From Pseudomonas fragi (GTDB lineage: Bacteria > Pseudomonadota > Gammaproteobacteria > Pseudomonadales > Pseudomonadaceae), in NCBI RefSeq assembly GCF_900105835.1, contig NZ_LT629783.1, positions 248,001 to 312,000 of the forward strand: DNA of 64,000 nucleotides. Direction: 5' to 3'. This document shows, piece by piece, positions 44,872 through 53,333 of this stretch. The stretch's first letter is position 1, and every line of letters starts with the position of its first letter. A program made the translations under genes and the position numbers. Below the pieces are notes generated by a model, which saw only the letters and a list, made by a program, of their open reading frames with translations, did no database searches and was not told the DNA's origin.

Positions 44872-46955
44872 TCGGTGATCTTCTCGAAGTTCTCGTAAAA
44901 CGCGTCACGATTACGCCCATCGGTCATGGTATGCAGCGAGTACTGGCGATGCAGCATGGCGCCACCGTCTCGAGTCAGCGGTGCCCAGGCGATATTGGCG
45001 CGGCTCATGGTCGACACACTCATCATCTCGTCGAACGGAATCGAGATATAGATACCTTTATCGAAACTACCTTCGCCGTATTCTTCTGAAGAGGCGGTGG
45101 TGCGTGTTACCCAGCCACCGAACTTCACTCCATTGGTGAATTCTCGGGAGATATCGATGGTGGTACCCCAGTCGCGGGCCAGATAGCGGCCGACGCTTAC
45201 TGCGGCGTCCAGATCGAACGGAAGCTTGGTGTAAGTGGTGACATGACCGGTTACTGTCCGGTAATCACGTAGGCCAAAGCCCTGGTCAAATTCCCGTTGG
45301 CGCACATAGTTCAGATCGGCACCGATTGACCAGCGTTCACCCATTGGTCGATAGAGCATTTCGCCACCCACACCGGCGTACATGGGTTCCAGATAACCGC
45401 CATAGACCATACCGTACAAGTCCTGATCCAAGCGCTTTGCCTTGTTAAGTTGTAAGGCTGGCATGGTGACATCGGAGGTTGTGACATATTGGCGTACATC
45501 AGTGCGTACACGTGGCAGGTTGCTTGGTGCGTCGTATTTGAATTTGTCGTAGTTGTTCAGTAAGTTGACGCTGACGCCGCCACTTGCCCATGTATTAGGC
45601 GTAAAGCGATATTGCCCTTCGGCATAGGCGCTAATCTGGTAAAGCAGGAAGCCGTCAGGGCCACCCAGATTCTGCTGGTAACCCAGACCAAACCCGTAGG
45701 TAAATGGGTCAGGTTTGTGTTGGTACAGGGTTTTATCATAATGGGCCGTGGCTCGATTGACCTCGGTGGTACGATGCAGATCGATCAGATCTTGTTCGTT
45801 ATTTACCACATTGCGGAAGGTCGAGCGCGGCACGCTGGTTTCCTCCACAGGCATGTCATAGCGCTTATTGACCAAGGTGAACCACTGGATCTCATCGTTG
45901 GCGGTATTGTCCAGAATTCGGCTGGCTCGACCTACGCCCTTGGCGGAATAGAAGTACTTGGACTGCTCGCCATATACCATCAACTCGGAATCGCGCTGGG
46001 CAATACGCTCCACTTTATAGCCGGCGTTGCTTTCCAACTTTTTCGACACGTCAGCCCAGTCAACCTGGTCCAGCCCTACCCTTGGTGTATTGGTTGGGAG
46101 CGGTTGTGCTGGCGGGTCGAAGCTTTTAGCTGGGGCCTTGCGGCTGACAAAGTTGGTATGCAGGGTAATGCCGAACAAGGCGGTATTGCCGCGCTCCCAG
46201 CCTGCAGTCAGGTCGATATTTTCATTAAGTTTGTAGACAGCACCGATGTTAATTGGTGAGTCCTGAGCGTGGCTGCTGTTTAGAGGCTCGTGTTTGTAGT
46301 CGTTTCCGTCAAACTCTAATTTCAAGCTCAAAGGCGCCCAAGGAGTTTGGTAGGCTACTCCGCCGAAAAGGCCAGGGGAACCACGGAAATACGAATTGGC
46401 GTTGACATTGCCCGCATTGCTGGCATCAATTGAAGGCCGGGTATCGAAACGGTCATCAAGATAACCTAGCGGGTTATCAAGATCTCCGCGATTACCTATA
46501 TACCCCCAAGCTATACCTAAGCTGAAATCAAGGTTTTTATAGCGTTTATTTGCAACAAAATACTCGCTGGAAAAGAGGCCGGTACCACCAACATCTCGGA
46601 AACCTAATGCAACTTCTGGCAGCCAATGGCTTTCTTGCCAGAGTCGGGCTTTAATATCGACTGCTTTGTCTTTATAGCTCTGTTTGCCACTTAAATAATC
46701 AAATCCGTACAAGCGGTCGGTAATAGCAGTGTAGCGAAATGTCCCCTCAAGCCAGTCGAGAGGCTGTAAAGAAAGGCTATACCGAGAATATGGCTCTGTA
46801 CGGTTAGCATTAAGACTTAGCTCGCCCACAGGAGCCATACGAGCCGTAGGCGTTTGAAGCAATCCAACGCCACCAAAGTCATTCTGTGTGTAGCGTGGCT
46901 CCGCATGGGCCAAGCTATAAGGTAACAAGGCGACAACAACAAAACGTAACTTCAA
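44868..46955 (-). CDS. yjbH: YjbH-family outer-membrane EPS protein
   Basis: A 695-residue protein with a signal peptide (ending SLAHA-EP) and a YjbH domain: NDFGGVGLLQTPTARMAPVG near residue 25, NRTEPYSRYSLSLQPLDWLEG, and many alternating beta strands typical of an outer-membrane barrel to the end. In E. coli yjbEFGH makes an extracellular polysaccharide under Rcs control. It overlaps yjbG upstream and the broken vanZ downstream by 4 bases each. Confidence 0.9.
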   Translation of the reverse strand: MKLRFVVVALLPYSLAHAEPRYTQNDFGGVGLLQTPTARMAPVGELSLNANRTEPYSRYSLSLQPLDWLEGTFRYTAITDRLYGFDYLSGKQSYKDKAVDIKARLWQESHWLPEVALGFRDVGGTGLFSSEYFVANKRYKNLDFSLGIAWGYIGNRGDLDNPLGYLDDRFDTRPSIDASNAGNVNANSYFRGSPGLFGGVAYQTPWAPLSLKLEFDGNDYKHEPLNSSHAQDSPINIGAVYKLNENIDLTAGWERGNTALFGITLHTNFVSRKAPAKSFDPPAQPLPTNTPRVGLDQVDWADVSKKLESNAGYKVERIAQRDSELMVYGEQSKYFYSAKGVGRASRILDNTANDEIQWFTLVNKRYDMPVEETSVPRSTFRNVVNNEQDLIDLHRTTEVNRATAHYDKTLYQHKPDPFTYGFGLGYQQNLGGPDGFLLYQISAYAEGQYRFTPNTWASGGVSVNLLNNYDKFKYDAPSNLPRVRTDVRQYVTTSDVTMPALQLNKAKRLDQDLYGMVYGGYLEPMYAGVGGEMLYRPMGERWSIGADLNYVRQREFDQGFGLRDYRTVTGHVTTYTKLPFDLDAAVSVGRYLARDWGTTIDISREFTNGVKFGGWVTRTTASSEEYGEGSFDKGIYISIPFDEMMSVSTMSRANIAWAPLTRDGGAMLHRQYSLHTMTDGRNRDAFYENFEKITE

Positions 46956-47719
46956 GGTGCAACCTCAGCCAGCGGTTGGGTGGCGAGGAACTGCGCCAAC
47001 TGCTCGTTCAAATCGGGTGTAGGCAAATCGGCGTTATCGTTGCGCACGGGCACCAGAATCCTGCTGCCAGCGACCGCATAGACGCCGTCCTCGCGGTTCC
47101 AGGCAGCAATCGCAACACGCTTGTAGGTGCCATCAGGGTGAATCAACCACAAGAAATCCACTTCTGCTTCTTTCAGTCGCGGGCAGCTGTCGAGGTAGTC
47201 ACGTACTTCCAGCAGGGGCTGATAGGGCAGAGTGCAGTCATGTTCAACTGCGCCTACCACGGACACACTATTAGTGCGCGTCGGGTAAGTTACCTTGTCG
47301 CCATCACTGAGCAGATAGTTGTGGGCAAAGCCGACTTCCAGCGCGACCGGGTCAAGGCTTACCACTTTGCGGCCAGTAACCGGTAATTGGCTGATGTCCT
47401 GGTGCAGGCGCGCCGCCACAGCCGCGAGGCCGCCGTTGTTATTAAGCAAGGCGCCGCGTTGCAGCATTTTCAGGTCGAACAGCACACCAGCCTTGAGCCG
47501 TATCTGCTTTTCAACTTCTGGTTGATGCAGCCATGCGGCTGCCAGCCAATAGCTTTCCGGGTTGGGCTGGGCCTGGCTGATCACATCCAGCAAGCGCATG
47601 CCTGGCTTGAATGCCACGCTTACCGGCTTGAGCACATCACCGCTGACGGACACGGCGGCCTGACTGATTGCGGCATGACTAAGCAATACGCACAGCGCCA
47701 GTTTTTTCAAAGAGATCAC
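46952..47719 (-). CDS. yjbG: GfcC/YjbG-family capsule biosynthesis protein
   Basis: A 255-residue periplasmic protein with a signal peptide (ISQA-AV). GfcC-type blocks are SGDVLKPVSVAFKPGMRLLD, PESYWLAAAWLHQPEVEKQI, the SLBB-like PVTGRKVVSLDPVALEV and YLLSDGDKVTYPTR. Family members are periplasmic partners of Wza-type secretion; GfcC is required for group 4 capsule. It overlaps both yjbF and yjbH by 4 bases, so yjbFGH are translated as a unit. Confidence 0.88.
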   Translation of the reverse strand: MISLKKLALCVLLSHAAISQAAVSVSGDVLKPVSVAFKPGMRLLDVISQAQPNPESYWLAAAWLHQPEVEKQIRLKAGVLFDLKMLQRGALLNNNGGLAAVAARLHQDISQLPVTGRKVVSLDPVALEVGFAHNYLLSDGDKVTYPTRTNSVSVVGAVEHDCTLPYQPLLEVRDYLDSCPRLKEAEVDFLWLIHPDGTYKRVAIAAWNREDGVYAVAGSRILVPVRNDNADLPTPDLNEQLAQFLATQPLAEVAP

Positions 47720-48375
47720 TGGGCAGCCTCCCAGTCAGGTCGCAGATGCACAATGCGCAGCTCAAGCCCCGGCGTGACGTACTGCTCGCTTTGCAGGATC
47801 ACGCCATCTGCGGGCCTGACCCAAAAATGGTTGGTGCCGCTAAAGCCAAGGGCCGGAATTTCAAATTTTTCATCGATACGCTGCAGTACATAAGGCTTGT
47901 CGAGAATGGTCACGGTTTCCAGGCCTTTACGCACAAAGCGGCTGTTAACCGCCAGGCCGACCTGCTCACCCTGATACATATCGATCCAGCGCGTGCTGCG
48001 TTCGCCGTCCGCCACCAGATGCAGGCCGCGCTTGAACGGTGACTGCCCGTCGAAACGGGTACCGTCCAGGGCGGGTTGCAGCCCGGTGGTACGAACCACC
48101 AGGCCGTTACGCATCAGCAACACTTGCTTGCCCGAGGCGACCCAGTACTGCAAGTCCCCTTGCTGACGAAGTTTGGCCATCACACCTTCGCTCGAAGGTG
48201 TGGTCACCAGGATTTGCGCATAAGGTACCGCCGCGACGTCGGCCGCGGTCAATTCCAGCGGCACGGGGCCTTGAACGGCGGCCTTGAAGGTATCGAGCGA
48301 GCCCTGCATCAGCGGGCTACAGCCACACAGCAACAGGCACGCCACCAGGCATGAGCGGTTACGAAGAGTTTTCAA
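47716..48375 (-). CDS. yjbF: YjbF/GfcB-family lipoprotein
   Basis: A 219-residue predicted lipoprotein: signal peptide with lipobox LLLCGC (Cys18-19 region), then the YjbF domain (ITTAD-like LTAADVAAVPYAQILV, VLLMRNGLVVRTTGLQ, GTNHFWVRPADGVILQS). Homologues sit in the outer membrane as part of EPS export machinery. It follows wza by 13 bases and overlaps yjbG by 4 bases. Confidence 0.88.
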   Translation of the reverse strand: MKTLRNRSCLVACLLLCGCSPLMQGSLDTFKAAVQGPVPLELTAADVAAVPYAQILVTTPSSEGVMAKLRQQGDLQYWVASGKQVLLMRNGLVVRTTGLQPALDGTRFDGQSPFKRGLHLVADGERSTRWIDMYQGEQVGLAVNSRFVRKGLETVTILDKPYVLQRIDEKFEIPALGFSGTNHFWVRPADGVILQSEQYVTPGLELRIVHLRPDWEAAQ

Positions 48376-48388
48376 AACGGCTCAAACC

Positions 48389-49528
48389 TTATCGGCTGCT
48401 GGCTTCACTGAGGTTGTTGCCTGCGGCAGCACCGGTACCCAAAATAGTTGCTGATGGCAGCAACTGGCTGATCAGGCGATTCCAGCGGGTAACCTGAGCA
48501 GGGCCAACGTACACGATGTCTTGTGGTTTCAATTCAAAATGGCTGGCAACCGCGAAGGACACTGGCGACTCTCCATCCAGCTGGAAGACTTTAACCGGTT
48601 GCGTCTCCAGGTTTTCAGCGCCACGAATCACATACAGTGCGTTACCGTTGGAGGTGGTTTGGTTCAAACCACCCACGGAGCCGACTACATCGGCAAGGCT
48701 CATATTTTTGGTTTTGAAGCGTATTGCCTGGGGGGAAAGCACTTCACCCATGACATAAATCTTTTTGCGGTCATTGTAAGGCAGGTACAGCTGATCACCG
48801 TCTTTCAAGAACACATTGTGCAATTGCGAGCCGCTGTTGTTCAGGGCATCTATGTCCAACACATATTCGTGACCATCGCGGGTAAGTATCAACCCGGACA
48901 GATCTGCAACAGAGGGCTGAATGCCAGCAGCGCCGAGGGCCTCGATCACACTTAGTGGCGAGGTTGTGATAGGCATTGGCCCGGCCTTGGATACGGCACC
49001 GGCAAGAATTGCCTTTTGGCTGGCAAAACGCAGCACGTTCAGATCCACCTGAGGGCTGTCTACATACTGCCTCAGGCGGTCGGAAATTGCTGTACGAAGC
49101 TCCTCAATGGTTTTCCCCGCTGCATCGAGTTGGCCAATGTAGGGGTAAAAGATTGTACCGTCCGGGCGCACCAAGCGACCGTTGGAATCAATCTGTTGTT
49201 GCGGGCCCGAAGGTGCCGTCAACTCGGGATGATCCCAAACGGTGATATACAGCACATCGTTGGCGCCGATTCGGTAGGCTGCAGGCTTGAATGCCAGCAA
49301 TTCTGCTGGCACCGAGCTTGAGACGTATGTCGCCGCGTTTTGCGCAATCAGCTTGGGAGTGATAGGGATTAACTCGACCCGACTGCTTTCTGGCGAGCCT
49401 TCAGTCCCGATTTCACTGGTATCCAGGTACTGACCGGGCGCAAACATACAACCTTGCAGGGCGAACCCTGCAAGTACCGCGAGCGACAAACTACGAATCA
49501 TCATTGAGGACACTTGTAAAGGAAACAC
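48389..49528 (-). CDS. wza: Polysaccharide export outer-membrane lipoprotein Wza
   Basis: A 379-residue OMA-family lipoprotein forming the octameric export channel. The signal ends in the lipobox FALQGC. The Poly_export domain is at residues about 85-175 (YRIGANDVLYITVWDHPELT, GRLVRPDGTIFYPYIGQLDA), then two SLBB domains (KAILAGAVSKAGPMPITT; KKIYVMGEVLSPQAIRF) and the C-terminal membrane-spanning segment region. The open frame starts at 49528; the ATG pair at 49504/49501 gives a shorter, more usual signal peptide and may be the true start. It works with Wzc across the envelope. It lies between yjbE and yjbF rather than beside wzb-wzc. Confidence 0.92.
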   Translation of the reverse strand: MFPLQVSSMMIRSLSLAVLAGFALQGCMFAPGQYLDTSEIGTEGSPESSRVELIPITPKLIAQNAATYVSSSVPAELLAFKPAAYRIGANDVLYITVWDHPELTAPSGPQQQIDSNGRLVRPDGTIFYPYIGQLDAAGKTIEELRTAISDRLRQYVDSPQVDLNVLRFASQKAILAGAVSKAGPMPITTSPLSVIEALGAAGIQPSVADLSGLILTRDGHEYVLDIDALNNSGSQLHNVFLKDGDQLYLPYNDRKKIYVMGEVLSPQAIRFKTKNMSLADVVGSVGGLNQTTSNGNALYVIRGAENLETQPVKVFQLDGESPVSFAVASHFELKPQDIVYVGPAQVTRWNRLISQLLPSATILGTGAAAGNNLSEASSR

Positions 49529-49587
49529 ATCAAAATCAAATGCCTGGAGTTTTCCAGGTGGTTTAGTCCTTTCGACCTGGCGGGTAC

Positions 49588-49914
49588 TTACTTGGTACCG
49601 GTAGTGCCAGTAGTGCCAGTAGTGCCCGTGGTGCCAGTAGTACCACCATTGCTGCCGCCACCGCCGCCGCCACCCGAAGCAGCGGCTGCAATGCCAGCAG
49701 CAGCTGCAACACCAAGGCCTACTGCGGTAGTTGTGCTAACGCCACCCAGTACGCCAGTGGTGGTAGCCAAGGAGGTGCCTGAGGTAGTACCTGCAGCGCC
49801 TGCTTCGGCAGCAGGGGCTGAGTCAGTCGCAGGAGCAGGAGCTGCCACAGGCTCAGCTGCAAATGCAGAAGCGCTCAAAGCGAGGGTGAAGGCGGAAACG
49901 ATAAATTTATTCAT
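49588..49914 (-). CDS. yjbE: YjbE-like small secreted protein with Gly/Thr repeat tail
   Basis: A 108-residue protein starting MNKFIVSAFTLALSASAFAA with a Sec signal cut before EPVAAP. The mature chain is almost only Ala, Gly, Thr, Ser and Val, with a poly-Gly run and a C-terminal GTT repeat (five units). E. coli YjbE has the same layout and heads yjbEFGH. AAGGA lies 8 bases before the ATG at 49914. It is the first gene of the yjbE-wza-yjbFGH transcript; a promoter must lie in 49915-50426. Repeats at the DNA level (GTGCCAGTA) suggest length variation. Confidence 0.75.
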   Translation of the reverse strand: MNKFIVSAFTLALSASAFAAEPVAAPAPATDSAPAAEAGAAGTTSGTSLATTTGVLGGVSTTTAVGLGVAAAAGIAAAASGGGGGGGSNGGTTGTTGTTGTTGTTGTK

Positions 49915-50426
49915 GGGAAATCCTTTTGGTAAAGAGTCTGTATTGGTGCAAGACACAACAAGCATGATACACAAGTATGTCGACTAATATCAGTTTCAGA
50001 GTGCCTGTGCTGAACCAGTATGAGGCTGACCTTTTATAACGCTTGGTCCGGCTTGATCACTGTACAGGCGGCAGGCTACTCCTGCATCTGCGTGATTGAC
50101 TGAGTAGTGACTGCGCACGATTCCGTAGTTTGCACTACAAACATTATGCTGAATATCATGATTTGGCAAGTTTTCTGCGAATGTGATTGGTAGAGATAGA
50201 TCTGGTGAACAGAGCCCCGTATCAAAGATGAAGTAACTGCGCTTTCAACATGATTTTCGAAAGCCGTGAGTAAAAGCACTCTGCGCATAACAATATAGAG
50301 TCTGGCGCTCAGTGTTCCAGGCAGGGCGTGTGAACAATCACCTTTAATATGAACGGGGTGGAGTTACTTTGGAAAATACTCGGATTGCATTGGGTGTTCA
50401 AAAGAAAGGGGGGGCATAGAGATAGA
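49915..50426. other. Intergenic region between yjbE and the MurB paralogue
   Basis: 512 bases of AT-rich sequence without a gene I can support. It must contain the minus-strand promoter for yjbE-wza-yjbFGH and the 3' end of the AT-rich sugar cassette. No canonical terminator or ops element is visible in it. Confidence 0.5.
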
Positions 50427-51530
50427 CTACAATACCACAATTTCAGCCTCTAAAGAGATATTGAATTTGTTTTTCACGTCTTGTTGTATTTTGTCCATTA
50501 CATGTAATACATCTTCACCGGTCGCATCTCCTGCGTTCATTAGAACCACAGGTCGTTTGCTTTCAATACGGACGTTGTTGAATGTTTTTCCTGACCAGTT
50601 GGTGTTTTTCATTAGCCAGCATGCAGATATTTTTACAGAGTTACTGTCGTGCTCAAACCACTCGACGTCAGGGTATATGTCTTTAAGTGTCCGAAAGGAA
50701 GCGGAAGGTAATATGGGGCATTTAAAAAAACATCCACAATTCCCTATCTTGTCAGGGCTATGCAATGTGCGAGTTCTGATGTAAATGACAAGCTTGCGCT
50801 TTATTCTGGCAGGTATAATGCAAAGTTTTAAAATGTCCCGAACGCAATTGAAGCTGAATTTTATTTTTGGTTTTGGGAGTAGTTTTAAATTGATACTTTT
50901 GAATGATAGCTGTATTAGGCGCGCTGAGTCCTTTAAGAACTCCAGTTTGTTGTAGTGTGCGGAATTGGCTAGCTCTTTTACTAAAAGATTAGACTTGCAG
51001 AGTCTGAAGGTAACATGGGTAATGAAAAGTTCAGGCCTGGATTTGAAAATGCTGGACCTGTAGCCTAGAGCGCACTGCTCATTAGTCAGATCTAAAAATG
51101 TACCTGTGTCTAAATTGAAACAGTGAACAGTATGTATAAAGGTTGAAGCTTCAACGCCATATGCACCGATGTTTTGCACCGGAGCTGCGCCAACAGAGCC
51201 AGGTATGAGAGAAAGATTCTCAAGGCCAAGGTACCCTTGCATGACTGTAAAGCCTACAAAATCATCCCACACTACACCTGAGCCGGCCTTTATTAAAATA
51301 TAGTCTTTGGTGTCTAGAGTTATCTCTATCGTCTTTAAATCAGACTTAATGACTATGCCATCAATGAAGCTTCTCGGTATGATATTATAGCCGCCGCCAA
51401 TGATGGATGTATGACTGTTTAGAGTACCATCGTTTGATTTTTCAATCAGGCTTTCGAGAGAGGTTATGTGATGAAGTTCTGTGCACTGAGACTTTACTTT
51501 GAATGAGTTTTTAATTTCATTTGAAGTGTT
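50427..51530 (-). CDS. Divergent MurB-like FAD oxidoreductase in the EPS cassette
   Basis: A 367-residue paralogue of UDP-N-acetylenolpyruvoylglucosamine reductase. The FAD_binding_4 domain (residues about 20-160) has IIGGGYNIIPRSF and LSLIPGSVGAAPVQNIGAYG; the C-terminal MurB domain has LGYRSSIFK (active-site Arg), GNCGCFFKCP and LEAEIVVL (active-site Glu). In E. coli MurB the proton donor is Ser in GNAGSFFKNP; here it is Cys (codon complement at 50730-50732). AT-rich codon use unlike housekeeping genes and a position at the end of the sugar cassette suggest a role in making an unusual sugar, not peptidoglycan. Start ATG at 51530. Confidence 0.8.
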   Translation of the reverse strand, partial: NTSNEIKNSFKVKSQCTELHHITSLESLIEKSNDGTLNSHTSIIGGGYNIIPRSFIDGIVIKSDLKTIEITLDTKDYILIKAGSGVVWDDFVGFTVMQGYLGLENLSLIPGSVGAAPVQNIGAYGVEASTFIHTVHCFNLDTGTFLDLTNEQCALGYRSSIFKSRPELFITHVTFRLCKSNLLVKELANSAHYNKLEFLKDSARLIQLSFKSINLKLLPKPKIKFSFNCVRDILKLCIIPARIKRKLVIYIRTRTLHSPDKIGNCGCFFKCPILPSASFRTLKDIYPDVEWFEHDSNSVKISACWLMKNTNWSGKTFNNVRIESKRPVVLMNAGDATGEDVLHVMDKIQQDVKNKFNISLEAEIVVL

Positions 51531-51604
51531 CATGATGTATTGGAGGCCTAAGGGCAGGTGGTTGAGTCGCTTAACTTGCAAGACAAGGCCACGAATGGAG
51601 GTCT

Positions 51605-52348
51605 TCAGTTTGTTTTTTGACCTAATTTTGCCTGTATCAGCATCTTTAAGAAAACAGAATTTGACTTTACATAGCGTTTCCACATTCTACGCGGTTCTTG
51701 ATAAATTCTGAAAGCCCACTCAAGTCCGGATTTTTGCATCCACTGTGGCGCACGCTTGACCTTGCCCGAAATCACATCAAATGTTCCTCCTACACCCATA
51801 ATGAACTGGACGTTAAGTTTAGAAGACCACTCGTGAATGAACGTCTCTTTTTCTGGGGACTTAATGCCTATAAAAAGCATGTTTGCGCCAGAAGCATTAA
51901 TGTTGGCAACTACTTCCTCTTCTTTTCCCCAGAAATATCCGTCATGGTACCCGGCAATGTTGAGATTGGGTACGTTGTACTTTAAATTTTGAATCATTTT
52001 CGTTAGAACTGAATCTGTGGCGCCAAGGAAATAAACGGAGTAGTTTTTTTGCTCGGCAGTTGCAAGAAGGTCCGAAAACAGGTCGACCCCTGTAACCCGC
52101 TCTGGAACAGCCAGGTTTAAAAACTTCGCTCCCCAGATAGCACCCATTCCATCTATATTGATAAGGTCTGAGCTATTGACAGCCTCTCTAAGTGCGGCGT
52201 CATGCTGACAGCTTACAATGGTGGCTACGTTTAGGTCACTTCGAATGAATTGTTTTTCTCCGCTATCGATAGCTGAGCAAATTCTAGAGATGGTTTCTTT
52301 TTTTGAGAAGAGTTCGTAGCGAAGGCCGAAAATATTATGCTTGTTCAT
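51605..52348 (-). CDS. WecG/TagA/CpsF family glycosyltransferase
   Basis: A 247-residue GT26 enzyme, which usually adds ManNAc or ManNAcA to a lipid-linked GlcNAc. Motifs: DLINIDGMGAIWGAKFLNL near residue 65, ERVTGVDLF, VYFLGATDSVLTKM, then FIGIKSPEKETFI and GVGGTFDVISGKVKRAPQWM with RIYQEPRRMWKRY at the end. It overlaps the GT4 gene by 14 bases. The nearby WecB can supply UDP-ManNAc, which fits this family. Confidence 0.9.
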   Translation of the reverse strand: MNKHNIFGLRYELFSKKETISRICSAIDSGEKQFIRSDLNVATIVSCQHDAALREAVNSSDLINIDGMGAIWGAKFLNLAVPERVTGVDLFSDLLATAEQKNYSVYFLGATDSVLTKMIQNLKYNVPNLNIAGYHDGYFWGKEEEVVANINASGANMLFIGIKSPEKETFIHEWSSKLNVQFIMGVGGTFDVISGKVKRAPQWMQKSGLEWAFRIYQEPRRMWKRYVKSNSVFLKMLIQAKLGQKTN

Positions 52349-53333
52349 TAGGAGTACTTTCTAAGAAGGTTTTGTAGTTAGATAACATATCGTCAGTAGT
52401 AAGAAAATCATGTCGCTTTAATGGAGATCCTGCAGTGATCCAAAGATCTTGCTTGTCACGACAGTTTGCCATTTTATGTGCTAAGTCGGTCGCATCGTTT
52501 TGGATAAAGAACTCAACCCCTAAGTCGTCAGTTTTTTTCCTAAAAACTGGAAGGTTAGAAGCAAGTACCATATGGCCTCGTTCTAGTGCTTCGTAGTAAA
52601 CCAGGCCGAATCCTTCAAATTGAGAGGGGACAACTAACAGGTCTACATGTTTAAGCAGTGTAAAAGGGGCGTCAGAGTAGCCGTGAAAGGTTATTTTATT
52701 TGATAAATCAGAAAGAGCTGCATTTTCAAGCTGCTGCGGGTCAAGCTCGCCTGAACCAACAATATGAAGCTCCGTGTTAACGTGTTGGTTATCTGTTATA
52801 AAAGCTCTGAATGCTTCTAGCAGCAGGTAAATTCCTTTTTCTTTAGCAAGCCGACCAATGAAACCAATTTTAAAAGTGCCGTTATCATTACGCTCAAAGT
52901 TTTCTGCTTCATTCACTGAAACCCCGTTGGGTATGACAGTGATGTTGAGCTTAGGATTGACGGTATGGAGGTAGTCTTTGACCTCTGAAGATACAGCAAT
53001 GATTTTAAGGTGAGTCAGGTGCTTGAATATAAAGTTTTTGCTTGGGAAGATGTTGTGGCAAATAAATATTGAATTTGAATTCCGCATGAATATGAAAGGA
53101 ATTAGAAAGATGCGGTGATGAATGATAAAGGTGTTCCTATGCTTTCTGATCAGGTCGGAAAAAAAAGCGAGGGCAGCATATAAGTAGTTTGAGCGACGTT
53201 GTCTTGATTTGTCTTTGATATAATCAAATGAGATGATTTTGGAGTGTTCTTCATTGTCATCGTAGATGAGCTTGAGTATTTTTTGTGCTCCGCCTAAATT
53301 TTCTGCGGAATGGTTAATTAAGTGTACGAGCAT
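52335..53333 (-). CDS. Glycosyltransferase family 4 protein
   Basis: A 332-residue GT-B fold retaining transferase acting on the cytoplasmic side of the membrane. The N-terminal start is HLINHSAENLGGAQK. The C-terminal Glycos_transf_1 domain has IGFIGRLAKEKGIYLLLEAF, LHIVGSGELD and the nucleotide-sugar EX7E-type block VPSQFEGFGLVYYEALERGH. It overlaps wzy by 20 bases and the GT26 gene by 14. The sugar is not known. Confidence 0.9.
   Translation of the reverse strand: MLVHLINHSAENLGGAQKILKLIYDDNEEHSKIISFDYIKDKSRQRRSNYLYAALAFFSDLIRKHRNTFIIHHRIFLIPFIFMRNSNSIFICHNIFPSKNFIFKHLTHLKIIAVSSEVKDYLHTVNPKLNITVIPNGVSVNEAENFERNDNGTFKIGFIGRLAKEKGIYLLLEAFRAFITDNQHVNTELHIVGSGELDPQQLENAALSDLSNKITFHGYSDAPFTLLKHVDLLVVPSQFEGFGLVYYEALERGHMVLASNLPVFRKKTDDLGVEFFIQNDATDLAHKMANCRDKQDLWITAGSPLKRHDFLTTDDMLSNYKTFLESTPNEQA

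Noticed and set aside
50076..50288. A 70-codon minus-strand ORF in the yjbE upstream gap
   Set aside because: No ribosome site and no recognisable family; the region more likely holds the promoter of yjbE.
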